A DNA stretch of 57,115 nt from Bacteroidales bacterium (GCA_017525245.1 JAFXTE010000025.1:1-57115), one strand, 5' to 3'. Shown: positions 17,702 to 27,158, counted from the stretch's first letter. Notes: generated by a model not told the origin, from the letters alone. Numbers and translations are program-made.

Positions 17702-18283
17702 ATGGCTCGCTACACCTGTCTTAAACAACAAACGTTTTCTATAGGTGATTATAGCCTTGTTCCGCTCCGCTACGAGGACCGATTCCTCATTATGAAGTGG
17801 CGCAATGAGCAGATTTATCATTTGCGTCAGGCTCATCCCTTAACCGAAGATGACCAGCAACGTTATTTCGACAATGTCGTGGCTAAGCTGTACGACAACC
17901 CTAAACCGGATCAGATACTCTTCTCTTATTTAGAGAAAGGTGAATGCATCGGGTATGGTGGTCTAGTCCATATCAACTGGAACGACCTCAATGCCGAGAT
18001 TTCCTTCATCATGGACACGATTTTGGAGGCAGAACATTTTTCAGAACATTGGGGCAATTATCTGACCATGCTCAAACAAGTGGCTTTCAATGATCTCTAT
18101 CTTCATAAAATTTATACGTTTGCCTTTGATTTGCGCCCTCATTTGTATCCGATTTTTGAAGAAGCAGGGCTTGTACGCGAAGCAACATTAAAAGAACACT
18201 GTCTATATAATGGAGAATATAAAGACGTTGTTATTCACTCTATCTGGAACAAAAGAAATCTAACATCACATTTCGATAAATAA
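17702..18283 (+). CDS. pseH: GNAT N-acetyltransferase, probable PseH
   Basis: A 193-residue GNAT-fold acetyltransferase. The N-terminal part (LVPLRYEDRFLIMKWRNEQ) and the middle (GECIGYGGLVHINW, then EISFIMD) show the usual beta-strand and acetyl-CoA regions of the RimJ/PseH group, and IFEEAGLVREATLKEH is the typical end. By position and length it is the best candidate for the acetyl-CoA-dependent N-4 acetylation step of the pathway. It starts 2 bp after pseF. The alternative is that the next GNAT gene does this step and this one modifies another position. Confidence 0.75.
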   Translation: MARYTCLKQQTFSIGDYSLVPLRYEDRFLIMKWRNEQIYHLRQAHPLTEDDQQRYFDNVVAKLYDNPKPDQILFSYLEKGECIGYGGLVHINWNDLNAEISFIMDTILEAEHFSEHWGNYLTMLKQVAFNDLYLHKIYTFAFDLRPHLYPIFEEAGLVREATLKEHCLYNGEYKDVVIHSIWNKRNLTSHFDK

Positions 18284-18291
18284 TCAGAATT

Positions 18292-18900
18292 ATGAAAGGT
18301 ATTGATTTAGCTTCAATAAAAATTGAAGGAGAACAATTGTATATAAAGAAAATAATGGTCTCTGAAATTACAGAGCGTGTTATGGATTGGTTTAATGATG
18401 AGCAGTTGATGAAGTATTATACCAATTCAAGACGGCAAATAACAAAAGAGTCTCTTTTAAGTGCTATTGAAGACGGTGAAAAAAAAGGAAATCAATTTAC
18501 TTTTGGTATTTATCATACAGGGGATAATGTCCTTATAGGTACTCTAAAACTTGGACCAATCAATTTTAATCATAAGACATCAGATCTTGTTGCTTTGATA
18601 GGTGACAGAAATTATTTGGGTAAAGGATTAGCACCTATAGCAATAGCAATAGGAAATAATCTGGCGTTCGATATTTTTGACATTAGGAAACTATATGGTG
18701 GAATGTATGAATCAAATGTTCCTTCCATAAAAGCGTATCTTAGAGCAGGATGGTTGGTTGAGGCAAGACTCAAAGGACAGTATTTGGTCGATGGCATTGC
18801 AGAAGACAGGATAGAGGTAGCTTGTTTTAACCCCAAATATTTTTCTGAAGATTTCATTCAGAAGATTAAAAACAACCAATCATTGTATTATACTATATGA
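18292..18900 (+). CDS. Second GNAT N-acetyltransferase in the pse operon
   Basis: A 202-residue RimJ/RimL-type GNAT protein. It has MDWFNDEQLMKYY near the N terminus, NVLIGTLKLGPIN and a loop NYLGKGLAPIAIAIGNNLAF that fits the acetyl-CoA pyrophosphate-binding strand. Its base composition is clearly more AT-rich than pseB-pseF and pseI, which suggests separate acquisition. Its stop overlaps the pseI start by 4 bases. It may acylate the sugar at a second site, giving a pseudaminic acid derivative. The exact substrate is unknown. Confidence 0.75.
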   Translation: MKGIDLASIKIEGEQLYIKKIMVSEITERVMDWFNDEQLMKYYTNSRRQITKESLLSAIEDGEKKGNQFTFGIYHTGDNVLIGTLKLGPINFNHKTSDLVALIGDRNYLGKGLAPIAIAIGNNLAFDIFDIRKLYGGMYESNVPSIKAYLRAGWLVEARLKGQYLVDGIAEDRIEVACFNPKYFSEDFIQKIKNNQSLYYTI

Positions 18901-19904
18901 ATAAGACATTTATTATTGCAGAACTTTCTGCTAATCATAATGGTAGTAAGCAAACGGCAATTGATAGCATAAGAGCTGCTAAACAAGCCGGAGCTGATGC
19001 CATCAAGATACAGACCTATACAGCCGACACCATTACATTGAATTGCAGCAAGCCTGATTTTGTCGTCGGTTCCGGACTCTGGGAAGGGGAAACGCTGCAT
19101 TCTCTTTACCAGAAAGCCTACACCCCCTGGGATTGGCACAAGGAGATATTCCGGGTCGCCCGCGAAGAAGGCCTGGTTTGCTTTTCCACTCCTTTTGATA
19201 AAACAGCGGTGGATTTGCTGGAGAGTTTGGGGAATCCGATTTATAAAATCGCCTCGTTTGAAATCACCGATATCCCATTGATTCAGTATATTGCTTCCAA
19301 ACGCAAACCTGTGATCCTCAGTACGGGAATTGCGATGGAGGAAGATATTCAGTTGGCCTTGGATACATTACGAGCAGGTGGTTGCACCGATATCACCTTG
19401 CTCAAATGCACTTCCGCTTACCCTGCCCCTATCGAGGACGCCAACCTGATGACCATACCCGACATGAAACAACGTTTCGGCGTGAAAGTGGGATTGAGCG
19501 ACCATACTGAAGGCTACACAGTTCCTATGGCGGCCGTGGCTTTGGGCGCGGAAGTGGTGGAAAAACATTTCATCATCGACCGCAGCATAGGAGGTCCTGA
19601 CAGCGCTTTCTCCATGGAAGCCGCCGAGTTCAAACTGATGGTGGAGAACATTCGTAAGGTGGAAGCCGCTTTGGGCACTGTGAATTACCCCACTGAACCC
19701 GAAAAAATCAAAGGAAGGGATTATTGTCGATCGCTTTATGTGGCCAAAGACATAAAAGCAGGTGACATCATCACGGAAGAGAACGTGCGTTCCGTCCGCC
19801 CCGGTTTTGGGTTGCATCCTAAACATTTGTCAGAACTACTCGGTCGCAAGGTAAACCGGGATCTGGAAATGGGCGACAGGATGTGTTGGGAAGTGGTGGA
19901 ATGA
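18897..19904 (+). CDS. pseI: Pseudaminic acid synthase
   Basis: A 335-residue NeuB-family synthase. The TIM-barrel part begins IIAELSANHNGS and contains IKIQTYTADT, KIASFEITD and LSDHTEGYTVP. The C-terminal SAF (antifreeze-like) domain covers about residues 275-335 (YVAKDIKAGDIITEENVR). It condenses the 6-deoxy-2,4-diacetamido altrose with phosphoenolpyruvate. It shares a 4-base overlap with the second GNAT gene. The hydrolase PseG, which removes UDP before this step, is not encoded between pseB and here. Confidence 0.93.
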   Translation: MNKTFIIAELSANHNGSKQTAIDSIRAAKQAGADAIKIQTYTADTITLNCSKPDFVVGSGLWEGETLHSLYQKAYTPWDWHKEIFRVAREEGLVCFSTPFDKTAVDLLESLGNPIYKIASFEITDIPLIQYIASKRKPVILSTGIAMEEDIQLALDTLRAGGCTDITLLKCTSAYPAPIEDANLMTIPDMKQRFGVKVGLSDHTEGYTVPMAAVALGAEVVEKHFIIDRSIGGPDSAFSMEAAEFKLMVENIRKVEAALGTVNYPTEPEKIKGRDYCRSLYVAKDIKAGDIITEENVRSVRPGFGLHPKHLSELLGRKVNRDLEMGDRMCWEVVE

Positions 19905-19940
19905 CTCTATTACAATACTTTGTAAAAATCTGAAATCATT

Positions 19941-20960
19941 ATGAAACACGTTTTCGGTGCATCCAGTCATTTGGTGTTTTATCTTTGCAACAAAATTGTG
20001 GAGTTGGATGGATTAAACCCTGACGATTGCATTTTCTTCTTCACCCGGAATTATCATTGCCCACCAAAATATGACAAAATCTATAAGAATATTATGGATA
20101 CAGAGTACAATGTGGATGAGAGAAAAGGAAGGGTGTTTGATGGAATACATTTTCTAAACACAAGGGAGAACATCAAAGAATTCGACACTTTGGTTGATTC
20201 ATATCTACATGGAGAAGACTTTATTTGGTATTCGCAGGTTTGCAACAATGACATTTGCAGTTTGTTTGTGACAAAACCAAATTGCAAAGGATACTATGTG
20301 TTGGAAGATGGACTGGGATCTTATCGGGATTTTAATCCCCAAACATTTACAGGCTGGAAATATCCGTTGTTCAAATTCATTCTCAAACCAATATGGAGAC
20401 GCTGTTTTGAAGTGAAAAACCACTTTATTACAACTGATCATCCGAAATTCAGGGGATGCATCGCGACCACCAACTATTGTTTCCCTCTTCATCAACAGTA
20501 TTTGCGCTGCGTTGGATTGCCTTTTGAAACCATCGATTTAGGGTTTAAGCCCGAAGCAATTCTCTCCATCGATCCTATTTACTTATGGATCGATGAACAA
20601 TACGAAGATATTGTTTACGAACGACTGTCACGCTTTATTTTGAATCAACATTATTCCTGCATTGCCTACAAATTTCATCCCTATTTTTTTGCCAAATCCA
20701 ATGCCGGCACCAAACAAAGGTTTGAAAAACTCATAAAGAAACATTATGGAGATGCCATGATTGAATTAGGTTCAGATGTCAGTTTGGAAAATGTGTTGAT
20801 GACGTATCATTGTGATTTTTATACGGACAACTCTTCCATAGCGGTTTACGGCAACGCCTTGGATGTTAAATGCTATACTTATATGCCTATTCTACGAGAA
20901 TACACGAATGCCTATAACAATGTTCCTCTAATTGAAAAATTTTGCATTCCAATATATTAA
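19941..20960 (+). CDS. Glycosyltransferase with sialyltransferase-type EDG, HP and SS motifs; candidate pseudaminyltransferase
   Basis: A 339-residue cytosolic-looking protein without membrane segments. Three motifs shared by bacterial sialyltransferases of the GT38/GT52 type are visible in order: EDG at residues 122-124 (YVLEDGLGSY), HP at 246-247 (KFHPYFF) and SS at 298-299 (DNSSIAVYG). These place CMP-sugar binding and catalysis. The gene lies 36 bp after pseI and has no strong promoter, so it probably belongs to the operon, and CMP-pseudaminic acid is the obvious donor. It is AT-richer than the pse genes. The family call is from motifs only. Confidence 0.6.
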   Translation: MKHVFGASSHLVFYLCNKIVELDGLNPDDCIFFFTRNYHCPPKYDKIYKNIMDTEYNVDERKGRVFDGIHFLNTRENIKEFDTLVDSYLHGEDFIWYSQVCNNDICSLFVTKPNCKGYYVLEDGLGSYRDFNPQTFTGWKYPLFKFILKPIWRRCFEVKNHFITTDHPKFRGCIATTNYCFPLHQQYLRCVGLPFETIDLGFKPEAILSIDPIYLWIDEQYEDIVYERLSRFILNQHYSCIAYKFHPYFFAKSNAGTKQRFEKLIKKHYGDAMIELGSDVSLENVLMTYHCDFYTDNSSIAVYGNALDVKCYTYMPILREYTNAYNNVPLIEKFCIPIY

Positions 20961-20978
20961 TTGACTGAAGGTTTTTTT

Positions 20979-20986
20979 TATTTTTG
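20979..20986 (+). promoter_or_regulatory. Bacteroidota -7 element TATTTTTG
   Basis: A TAnnTTTG match 24 bp upstream of the GT2 start at 21011. It argues against the earlier ATG at 20984, which lies inside it. Confidence 0.6.
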
Positions 20987-21010
20987 CCATTGGAATTAAT
21001 AGAAGTTTTT

Positions 21011-22021
21011 ATGACCAAAGTTTCCGTTATACTCCCCGTTTATGGTGTGGCCGACTACATAGAGGCTTGCACGAAGTCACTCTTGGCGCAAACACTCGAA
21101 GATGTGGAGTTCCTTTTTGTGGACGACCACGGGCCGGACAACAGCATCGCCATCCTGCAACGCACAATAGAGGGACATCCCCGGGCATCGCAGTTCCGGG
21201 TGCTGACCCCCGAACATAACCTCGGAGCCGGCATGGCCCGCAACTTCGGCATCCCCGAAGCTCAAGGTGAGTACATCTCCTTCATCGACCCCGACGACAC
21301 TGTCGAGCCTGATATGTTGGAAGTGCTGTACAACAAGGCCAAAGCTTTGGATAGCGACATCTGCTGTTGCTATATGCAGAAATGCTTCCCCGACGGCTCT
21401 ACCGGTGACATGCTCACCAACCCCCATGTGGAGGAAGGTGAACTGACGCACGAAAAACGCGCCTACATATTGACGAATTACGTGTCGCTATTTGCCTCCA
21501 TGATTTACCGCCGTGAGATGATTCTCGCCAACAACATCCGTTTTCCAGAAGACCGTGCGGCCGACGACAGCTTCTTTGTCTCCTGCGTCTGGATGAAGGC
21601 TCGCAGTGTGGCCTACGTTGACCGCCCGCTGTACCACTATCTTATCCGTCCGGGCTCAGTGACTTCGACAATGCAAAGTGACAAATACAAAAAACGCTTG
21701 GCGGTTTTCGGCAAGTTGATGCAATATGCCAAAGACCATGGTGCATACGACGAGTTCAAACACGAGTTGGACTACATGTATCTCAAAAAAGGATACCTTT
21801 CCTCTGTGGCCAACTATATTCGCAACAGCCGCCGTCCTCTGGTGACAACCTACCGCGAAATATACGACGAACTCATGAAACAAGCTCCTGATTACCAAGA
21901 AAACAGATACTACCGCAGTGATAAAAAGATGCAGGCGCTGATCCGGTTGTTGCGTTGTTGTCCGTCACTGGCCACAATTGCCCTGCGCTGGTATATCAAA
22001 AAAAACAACATTATAACTTAG
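21011..22021 (+). CDS. Family 2 glycosyltransferase
   Basis: A 336-residue GT-A fold enzyme. The N-terminal strand VSVILPVYGVADYIEAC, the LFVDDHGPDNS segment (nucleotide-sugar binding Asp residues) and the SFIDPDDTVEPDM motif (metal-binding DxD) are those of inverting GT2 transferases. The C-terminal third is positively charged with no membrane segment. It starts at 21011 after a TATTTTTG element and overlaps no neighbour. It probably adds a residue to the surface glycan built by this locus. Donor and acceptor are unknown. Confidence 0.85.
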   Translation: MTKVSVILPVYGVADYIEACTKSLLAQTLEDVEFLFVDDHGPDNSIAILQRTIEGHPRASQFRVLTPEHNLGAGMARNFGIPEAQGEYISFIDPDDTVEPDMLEVLYNKAKALDSDICCCYMQKCFPDGSTGDMLTNPHVEEGELTHEKRAYILTNYVSLFASMIYRREMILANNIRFPEDRAADDSFFVSCVWMKARSVAYVDRPLYHYLIRPGSVTSTMQSDKYKKRLAVFGKLMQYAKDHGAYDEFKHELDYMYLKKGYLSSVANYIRNSRRPLVTTYREIYDELMKQAPDYQENRYYRSDKKMQALIRLLRCCPSLATIALRWYIKKNNIIT

Positions 22022-22026
22022 CAAGA

Positions 22027-23271
22027 ATGGATTTAATCATAGGAGCCGGAATTTCCGGTTTGAGTTACGCCGCCGCCACGAAAAACGATTACCTCATCAT
22101 TGAAAAAGAGAATGAGATCGGCGGCTACTGCAAGACAATTTATTCGGGAGACTATGTGTGGGATTATTCCGGACATTTCTTCCATTTTCAGCGGGAGGCC
22201 ATCAAAGATTATGTGATGAGCCGCTTGAGCGAGGAAGAGATGCTCAAGGTGCATAAATTCACCCAAATATATTACAAAGGACTGCATGTGGACTTCCCCT
22301 TCCAGATGAACATCCATCAATTGGACAAAGAGGAATTCATCGACTGTCTGTACGATTTGTTCACCATTGATGACAACGCGGAAATCAACTCTTTCAAGAG
22401 CATGCTATACGCCAAATTCGGGAAATCCATCGCCGAAAAGTTTCTCATTCCTTATAACGAGAAGCTGTATGCCACAGATTTGGATAAACTGGACACCGAT
22501 GCGATGGGAAGGTTCTTTCCATACGCAAATAAAGAGCAGATAATCAAGAATTTCCGAAATTCAAGCAATCAATCATACAACGCTTTTTTCCTCTACCCGA
22601 AACGCGGCGTCATCAAAGTGGTGGAGTCGGTGGCTTCGCACGTGGACAAATCTAAAATCAGCTTTAACGAATGGCTGGTTTCCGTTGACATGTCCACTAA
22701 AACGGCCGTCACCAACAAGCGTACTTTGCACTTCGACCATTTGATTTCTTCAGCCCCATTCCCGAAGTTACTGGACATGTGCGGCATAGAATACGACAAA
22801 TCCATCTATTCATGGAATAAAGTGCTGGTTTTCAACCTCGGTTTTGACAAAAAAGGCCCGGAAACCAAGAACAACTGGATATATTTTCCTGACCGGGAAT
22901 TAGTGTTCTACCGTGTCGGCTTCTATGATAATATCATCGGGCAGGATAAAATGTCGCTATACGTGGAGATTGGATTCAACCACGAAGATAACGATGTGGA
23001 TGTGGAGAAGTTGCTTCATCGCACGCTGGAAGATCTACAAAAAGCCGGTATCGTCACCGACCAGAAATTAGTGGCCACTCACCATGTAATGATGGATCCT
23101 GCGTATGTACACATCACCCGTCAGTCAGAAACAGACAAAGTACTGAAAAAACAGTTGCTTGCAAAATCGGGCATATACTCCATCGGTCGTTATGGCTCTT
23201 GGACATACTGTTCATTGGAAGACAATATCCACGAAGCCTTCTCTTTGGCGAAAGAGATTTCCTCCTTGTAA
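22027..23271 (+). CDS. FAD-dependent oxidoreductase / UDP-galactopyranose mutase-like flavoprotein
   Basis: A 414-residue protein with an N-terminal dinucleotide-binding motif GAGISG (residues 6-11) followed by YLIIEKENEIGGYC, as in the protoporphyrinogen oxidase / UDP-galactopyranose mutase group. Downstream segments DYSGHFFHF and YSIGRYGSWTYCSLEDNI fit the flavin-binding ends of such proteins. Relatives are common in polysaccharide loci, where they act on nucleotide sugars or lipid-linked glycans. It starts 5 bp after the GT2 gene; an upstream ATG at 21955 lies within that gene. The exact reaction is not known. Confidence 0.7.
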   Translation: MDLIIGAGISGLSYAAATKNDYLIIEKENEIGGYCKTIYSGDYVWDYSGHFFHFQREAIKDYVMSRLSEEEMLKVHKFTQIYYKGLHVDFPFQMNIHQLDKEEFIDCLYDLFTIDDNAEINSFKSMLYAKFGKSIAEKFLIPYNEKLYATDLDKLDTDAMGRFFPYANKEQIIKNFRNSSNQSYNAFFLYPKRGVIKVVESVASHVDKSKISFNEWLVSVDMSTKTAVTNKRTLHFDHLISSAPFPKLLDMCGIEYDKSIYSWNKVLVFNLGFDKKGPETKNNWIYFPDRELVFYRVGFYDNIIGQDKMSLYVEIGFNHEDNDVDVEKLLHRTLEDLQKAGIVTDQKLVATHHVMMDPAYVHITRQSETDKVLKKQLLAKSGIYSIGRYGSWTYCSLEDNIHEAFSLAKEISSL

Positions 23272-23285
23272 AGCCGGTGGTATGT

Positions 23286-23336
23286 AACAACAAAAGTGGT
23301 TTGATTTGCATTAGAAATCAAACCACTTTTGTTGTT
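23286..23336. terminator. Bidirectional terminator with 22-bp perfect stem
   Basis: The arms at 23286-23307 and 23315-23336 are exact reverse complements, with a 7-nt loop (GCATTAG). It starts with A-rich and ends with T-rich sequence and lies between two convergent genes, so it can stop transcription from both sides. Confidence 0.85.
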
Positions 23337-23369
23337 TTAGCGCAACATTGAACTACGTGGAGAGTCCGT

Positions 23370-25847
23370 CTATTTCAATTCTTTCCCGGTTTTTTCCCTC
23401 CTATAGTGTACCACCAGGCCTCCTGCCATTGCCGCGAGCATCAAAATAGAAATCACCAATGTAATCTTATCCCACTTATGGAGTGTTGGAGCCTCGTTCT
23501 TGAATTCAATTTTGTGTTCCCCGGCAGGAATCACCATCGCCCGCAGGATGTAGTTGGCACGGAAGTAGTCAGCAGGTTTGCCGTCGATATATGCGCGCCA
23601 GTCGGGCTCGTAATAGACCTCAGAGAACACGGCCAGTTGCTCTTTGGAAGTCTTGGTCTTATAGACCACATAATCAGGATTGTACGGTTTCTGGTGCTCC
23701 ATCACGATGACGGAGTTGCTGTCGCGCTCCAAGTTCTTGCCTTGTACCATAGCCGCAAAACGTTTGTCAATGATGGCTGTGTCAGCCGGATTCAACTCGT
23801 TGAGTGCCAGAATCTCCGCATTGGCGTCATCCACCAGCTGGTATTGGTCAACAAACCAGGCGTTGCCCAAGGCGTCGGGATTGCGTTGGACCATGGGTTG
23901 ACCTCCTTGCCCCGGAACCACCACATAGCGTGCGTTCAACATATTGAGCACGTTGGTGTTGATGTGACGGGAAAGGTAAAAATCGATAAGGTCTTGATAA
24001 CGGCGAAGCTTGGCCGCACTGTAGCCGCCAATCTGATGATGGAAAGCGGACGGATAAGAGTCGTTGAAGGTGTTCACGGAAAGGTCGAAAACGCGATAGT
24101 CCTCGTCTTTGAACTGGGCCGCGTATTGGTCAAGGGTCTGATCGGTCTGGGACGGCTTCAGTTTGATGCGTTTTTCGGTGATGAAGTTGGACTCGTTAAG
24201 GTAGCGGCGATCGACCCCCCACAAATCGAACAGCACCAGACAGGACAACACCCCGATGATGATGCCGGACTGTTTGATTTTCTGATTGATATACAGCCAC
24301 AAGAAAACGGCTGACACCAAAATCAAAATCAGTGAACGCCAAGAATCGGCCATAAAGAGTGCCTTACGGTCTTTCACCAGCACATCTTTGATCATATCCC
24401 ATTGATTGCCATACTGGGCGGCCATCTGCACATCGCTGGCACCTGAGAATGAGAAGTTGCCTGACAGGGCCATCATCAACAGGATAAAACCTGCTGTGAC
24501 ACCCGTGGAGATATATAGACCGATGTTCAGTTTTTTCTTGTCCACCGGATTTTCCTTGTCAAAAATGGTTTTGAGCGCGAGCACGCCTAAAATGACCATG
24601 GTCACGTTAGCCATCACCAGACTCATGGAAGGGGTGCGGAACTTGTTATAGAGCGGCAGGTTGTCAAACAGAAAACTGTTGAACCCCATCAGGTTCTTGC
24701 CCCACGCCATCAGGATAGAGAGGATGGTGGCCAAAAGGATCCACCAGCGTTCAGGACCCTTCACCACAAAAAGACCCAAGACAAACAAGAAAATAACGAT
24801 GGCGCCGAAATAGACCGGGCCGGAAGTGAAAGGCTGGTCGCCCCAGTAGAGTGGTGCCTGTTTCTGCCGGAAATTCTTGTAGAATTCGGAATCGGTGCCG
24901 ACGGTCTCGCCGGAACCCCCGCCAAACGCGCCCGGCACCAACAAAGTGTAAGTCTCTCCCTTGCCGTAACTCCATGCAAAAGCGTAGTCCTTGTCCAAAC
25001 CGTTCGTGGCGGTAATGGATTTCGGTTCGGCATCTTTGTACAGGTCATCAGGGGTGACGGAGATTTCGGAACCTCCGCGCATGGTGTATTTCATATATTC
25101 TTGGTTGACAATCAAGTGCCGTGCATTACTGCCTACCGCGAAAGCGCTTCCGATTAACAAGACGCAAATGCCTGTCAAAAACGGCTTAAATTGCTTATCT
25201 TTTATGGCATATACCAAATAAACCAAACCCAAAATCACGCCTATCAACATTGTATAATAGGTGATTTGAATGTGGTTGAAGTGAATCTGTAATGCCAACG
25301 CCAAGGTGAAAAGTATTCCACCCCATACATATTTCTTTTTGAATGTAAGCAACATGCCCCCTAAAACAGGGGCCATCATGGCCATCGCCCATCCTTTCGT
25401 AATATGTCCGGCCTCTATTATGATAATGTTGTAACTGCCTAATCCAAACGCCAATGCTCCCAACAGACTCAGCCAAGGACTACAACCCATGGCTATCAGG
25501 CAAACATAAAATCCTATCAAATAGAGGAAAACCACCGCGATATCTCGTTCCCATCCAAAAGGGCGCATCACTAACAGAGACTTTATGGGAGTTAAAACAG
25601 TTTTTTGTGGTGGAGCGGAAATCTGATACGATGGCATGCCACTGAACATGGAACTCGTCCATGTCGTAGATTCGCCCGTTTTTTCATAAAAATCCACCTG
25701 TTCTTTCGACATGGCAGACACTTTCAGCGTATCCCCCTGCTGGATGACCTTTCCGTCAAAAACAGGTGACATATAGACAGCGGCCACCAAGAAAAAGAAC
25801 AGGATAATTCCACAATGGATAAGGGTTTTCTTCAAAATCGGTTTCAT
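23370..25847 (-). CDS. YfhO-family multi-pass membrane protein (GT-C-like)
   Basis: An 825-residue protein with an N-terminal signal-anchor, about a dozen hydrophobic segments and a soluble C-terminal domain (from about residue 575). The ending, VYYEPDWRAYIDGK followed by MVIPAGEHKIEFK, is characteristic of the YfhO family. Some YfhO proteins are needed for glycosylating lipoteichoic acid or other surface polymers in the outer leaflet, and a similar role fits its place between two glycosyltransferase clusters. It has a TACTTTTG promoter at 25884-25891. The substrate is unknown. Confidence 0.85.
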   Translation of the reverse strand: MKPILKKTLIHCGIILFFFLVAAVYMSPVFDGKVIQQGDTLKVSAMSKEQVDFYEKTGESTTWTSSMFSGMPSYQISAPPQKTVLTPIKSLLVMRPFGWERDIAVVFLYLIGFYVCLIAMGCSPWLSLLGALAFGLGSYNIIIIEAGHITKGWAMAMMAPVLGGMLLTFKKKYVWGGILFTLALALQIHFNHIQITYYTMLIGVILGLVYLVYAIKDKQFKPFLTGICVLLIGSAFAVGSNARHLIVNQEYMKYTMRGGSEISVTPDDLYKDAEPKSITATNGLDKDYAFAWSYGKGETYTLLVPGAFGGGSGETVGTDSEFYKNFRQKQAPLYWGDQPFTSGPVYFGAIVIFLFVLGLFVVKGPERWWILLATILSILMAWGKNLMGFNSFLFDNLPLYNKFRTPSMSLVMANVTMVILGVLALKTIFDKENPVDKKKLNIGLYISTGVTAGFILLMMALSGNFSFSGASDVQMAAQYGNQWDMIKDVLVKDRKALFMADSWRSLILILVSAVFLWLYINQKIKQSGIIIGVLSCLVLFDLWGVDRRYLNESNFITEKRIKLKPSQTDQTLDQYAAQFKDEDYRVFDLSVNTFNDSYPSAFHHQIGGYSAAKLRRYQDLIDFYLSRHINTNVLNMLNARYVVVPGQGGQPMVQRNPDALGNAWFVDQYQLVDDANAEILALNELNPADTAIIDKRFAAMVQGKNLERDSNSVIVMEHQKPYNPDYVVYKTKTSKEQLAVFSEVYYEPDWRAYIDGKPADYFRANYILRAMVIPAGEHKIEFKNEAPTLHKWDKITLVISILMLAAMAGGLVVHYRREKTGKELK

Positions 25848-25883
25848 ATTTTCTATTGCTTTTTATTTCAAAATTTGAAACGG

Positions 25884-25891
25884 CAAAAGTA
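25884..25891 (-). promoter_or_regulatory. Bacteroidota -7 element TACTTTTG for the YfhO gene
   Basis: The minus strand reads TACTTTTG, 37 bp before the YfhO start. Confidence 0.7.
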
Positions 25892-25938
25892 CGAAATTTT
25901 ATGACGTGTGACTTGAGATGATGTATCGGAAATTTGTG

Positions 25939-25946
25939 TACCTTTG
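25939..25946 (+). promoter_or_regulatory. Bacteroidota -7 element TACCTTTG for the GT4 gene
   Basis: A TAnnTTTG match 19 bp before the ATG at 25965. It overlaps an earlier ATG at 25944, which is therefore unlikely to be used. Confidence 0.7.
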
Positions 25947-25964
25947 CACCTCAAATTCATTTTT

Positions 25965-27092
25965 ATGAAGATCATCATTCTCGGAACAGCATACCCCTAT
26001 CGCGGGGGACTCTCCGCCTTCAATGAGCGGATTGCCTACGAATTCCAAAGCCAAGGGCACGAAGTGGAAATCTACACCTTCACCCACCAGTATCCGGATT
26101 TCCTGTTCCCTGGGAAAACCCAATACAGCACCGAACCGGCTCCGGAGAACCTGAAAATCGTCCGTAAAGTACACTCCTACAACCCGTTCAACTGGTTCAA
26201 AGTCGGACACGAAATCAAACGCAAGAAACCCGACCTGATGATCACCAAGTTCTGGCTGCCCTTCATGGCGCCCTGCTTCGGCACCATCGCCCGCATCGTC
26301 CGCCGCAACAAGCACACCCAATTGGTCTCCATCCTCGACAACGTTATCCCGCACGAGCACCGCATCGGCGACAAGATGTTCGTCCGCTACTTCATCCGTC
26401 CCACCGACGGTTTTGTGGCGATGTCAAAATCGGTGCTGGCCGACCTGCGGCTGTTCACGGCCGACAAGCCCGCTGTTTTCAGCCCGCACCCGCTCTATGA
26501 CCATTATGGTGAACGTCTTCCCCGCGAGACCGCCCTTTCCTTGCTGAACCTTAGTCCGGATTGCCGTTATGTGCTGTTTTTTGGTTTTATAAGGGCATAC
26601 AAAGGGCTGGATCTGCTGTTGGAAGCCTTCGCGGACAACCGGCTGAAAGAGGCCGGCGTGAAACTGATTGTAGCCGGCGAGTTTTACGGCGACCCGGAAC
26701 CTTATCTCAAGCAAATCAAGGATTTACAGATTGAAGACCGAGTGGTGCTCTGCACTGATTTTATCCCCGACAGCGAGGTGAACCGCTACTTCAGCGCAGC
26801 CGACATCGTGGCACAGCCCTACAAGACCGCCACACAGAGCGGTGTCACCCAAATTGCCTTCCACTTCGAGAAACCGATGTTGGTGACCAACGTCGGCGGC
26901 CTGCCCGAAATTGTTCCCGACGGCAAAATCGGCTACGTGACTGAGCCGGATTCAAAACAGATTGCCGATGCACTCTGCAAATTCTTTGAAGAACATCATC
27001 AAGAGGAATTTGAGAAGAATATTGTAGAAGAAAAACAAAAATATGCATGGTCAACCTTCACGGAAGCCATTGGCAGCGTGTTCAAAAAATAA
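25965..27092 (+). CDS. Family 4 glycosyltransferase
   Basis: A 375-residue GT-B fold enzyme. The N-terminal domain begins KIIILGTAYPYRGGLSAFNE, the glycine-rich acceptor loop of GT4. The C-terminal domain has VLFFGFIRAYKGLDLLLEA and a later PYKTATQSGVTQIAF segment with the E/S-rich nucleotide-binding end (the usual EPFGxxxxE form is altered). It is likely cytosolic or peripheral at the inner membrane and adds a sugar to a glycan. It is transcribed alone, divergently from the YfhO gene, with a leader of only about 12 bases. Confidence 0.85.
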   Translation: MKIIILGTAYPYRGGLSAFNERIAYEFQSQGHEVEIYTFTHQYPDFLFPGKTQYSTEPAPENLKIVRKVHSYNPFNWFKVGHEIKRKKPDLMITKFWLPFMAPCFGTIARIVRRNKHTQLVSILDNVIPHEHRIGDKMFVRYFIRPTDGFVAMSKSVLADLRLFTADKPAVFSPHPLYDHYGERLPRETALSLLNLSPDCRYVLFFGFIRAYKGLDLLLEAFADNRLKEAGVKLIVAGEFYGDPEPYLKQIKDLQIEDRVVLCTDFIPDSEVNRYFSAADIVAQPYKTATQSGVTQIAFHFEKPMLVTNVGGLPEIVPDGKIGYVTEPDSKQIADALCKFFEEHHQEEFEKNIVEEKQKYAWSTFTEAIGSVFKK

Positions 27093-27130
27093 AAACACAA
27101 ATTGTATCTCTACAGGGAAATGTTTTCAAC

Positions 27131-27158
27131 GTAGAGACGTTTCCTGAAACGTCTCTAC
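27131..27158. repeat. 28-bp palindrome, family A (imperfect centre)
   Basis: The half-site GTAGAGACGTTTC and its reverse complement flank a CT centre. It is the same element as those at 29121, 42268 and 53459, differing only at the centre. Confidence 0.85.
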
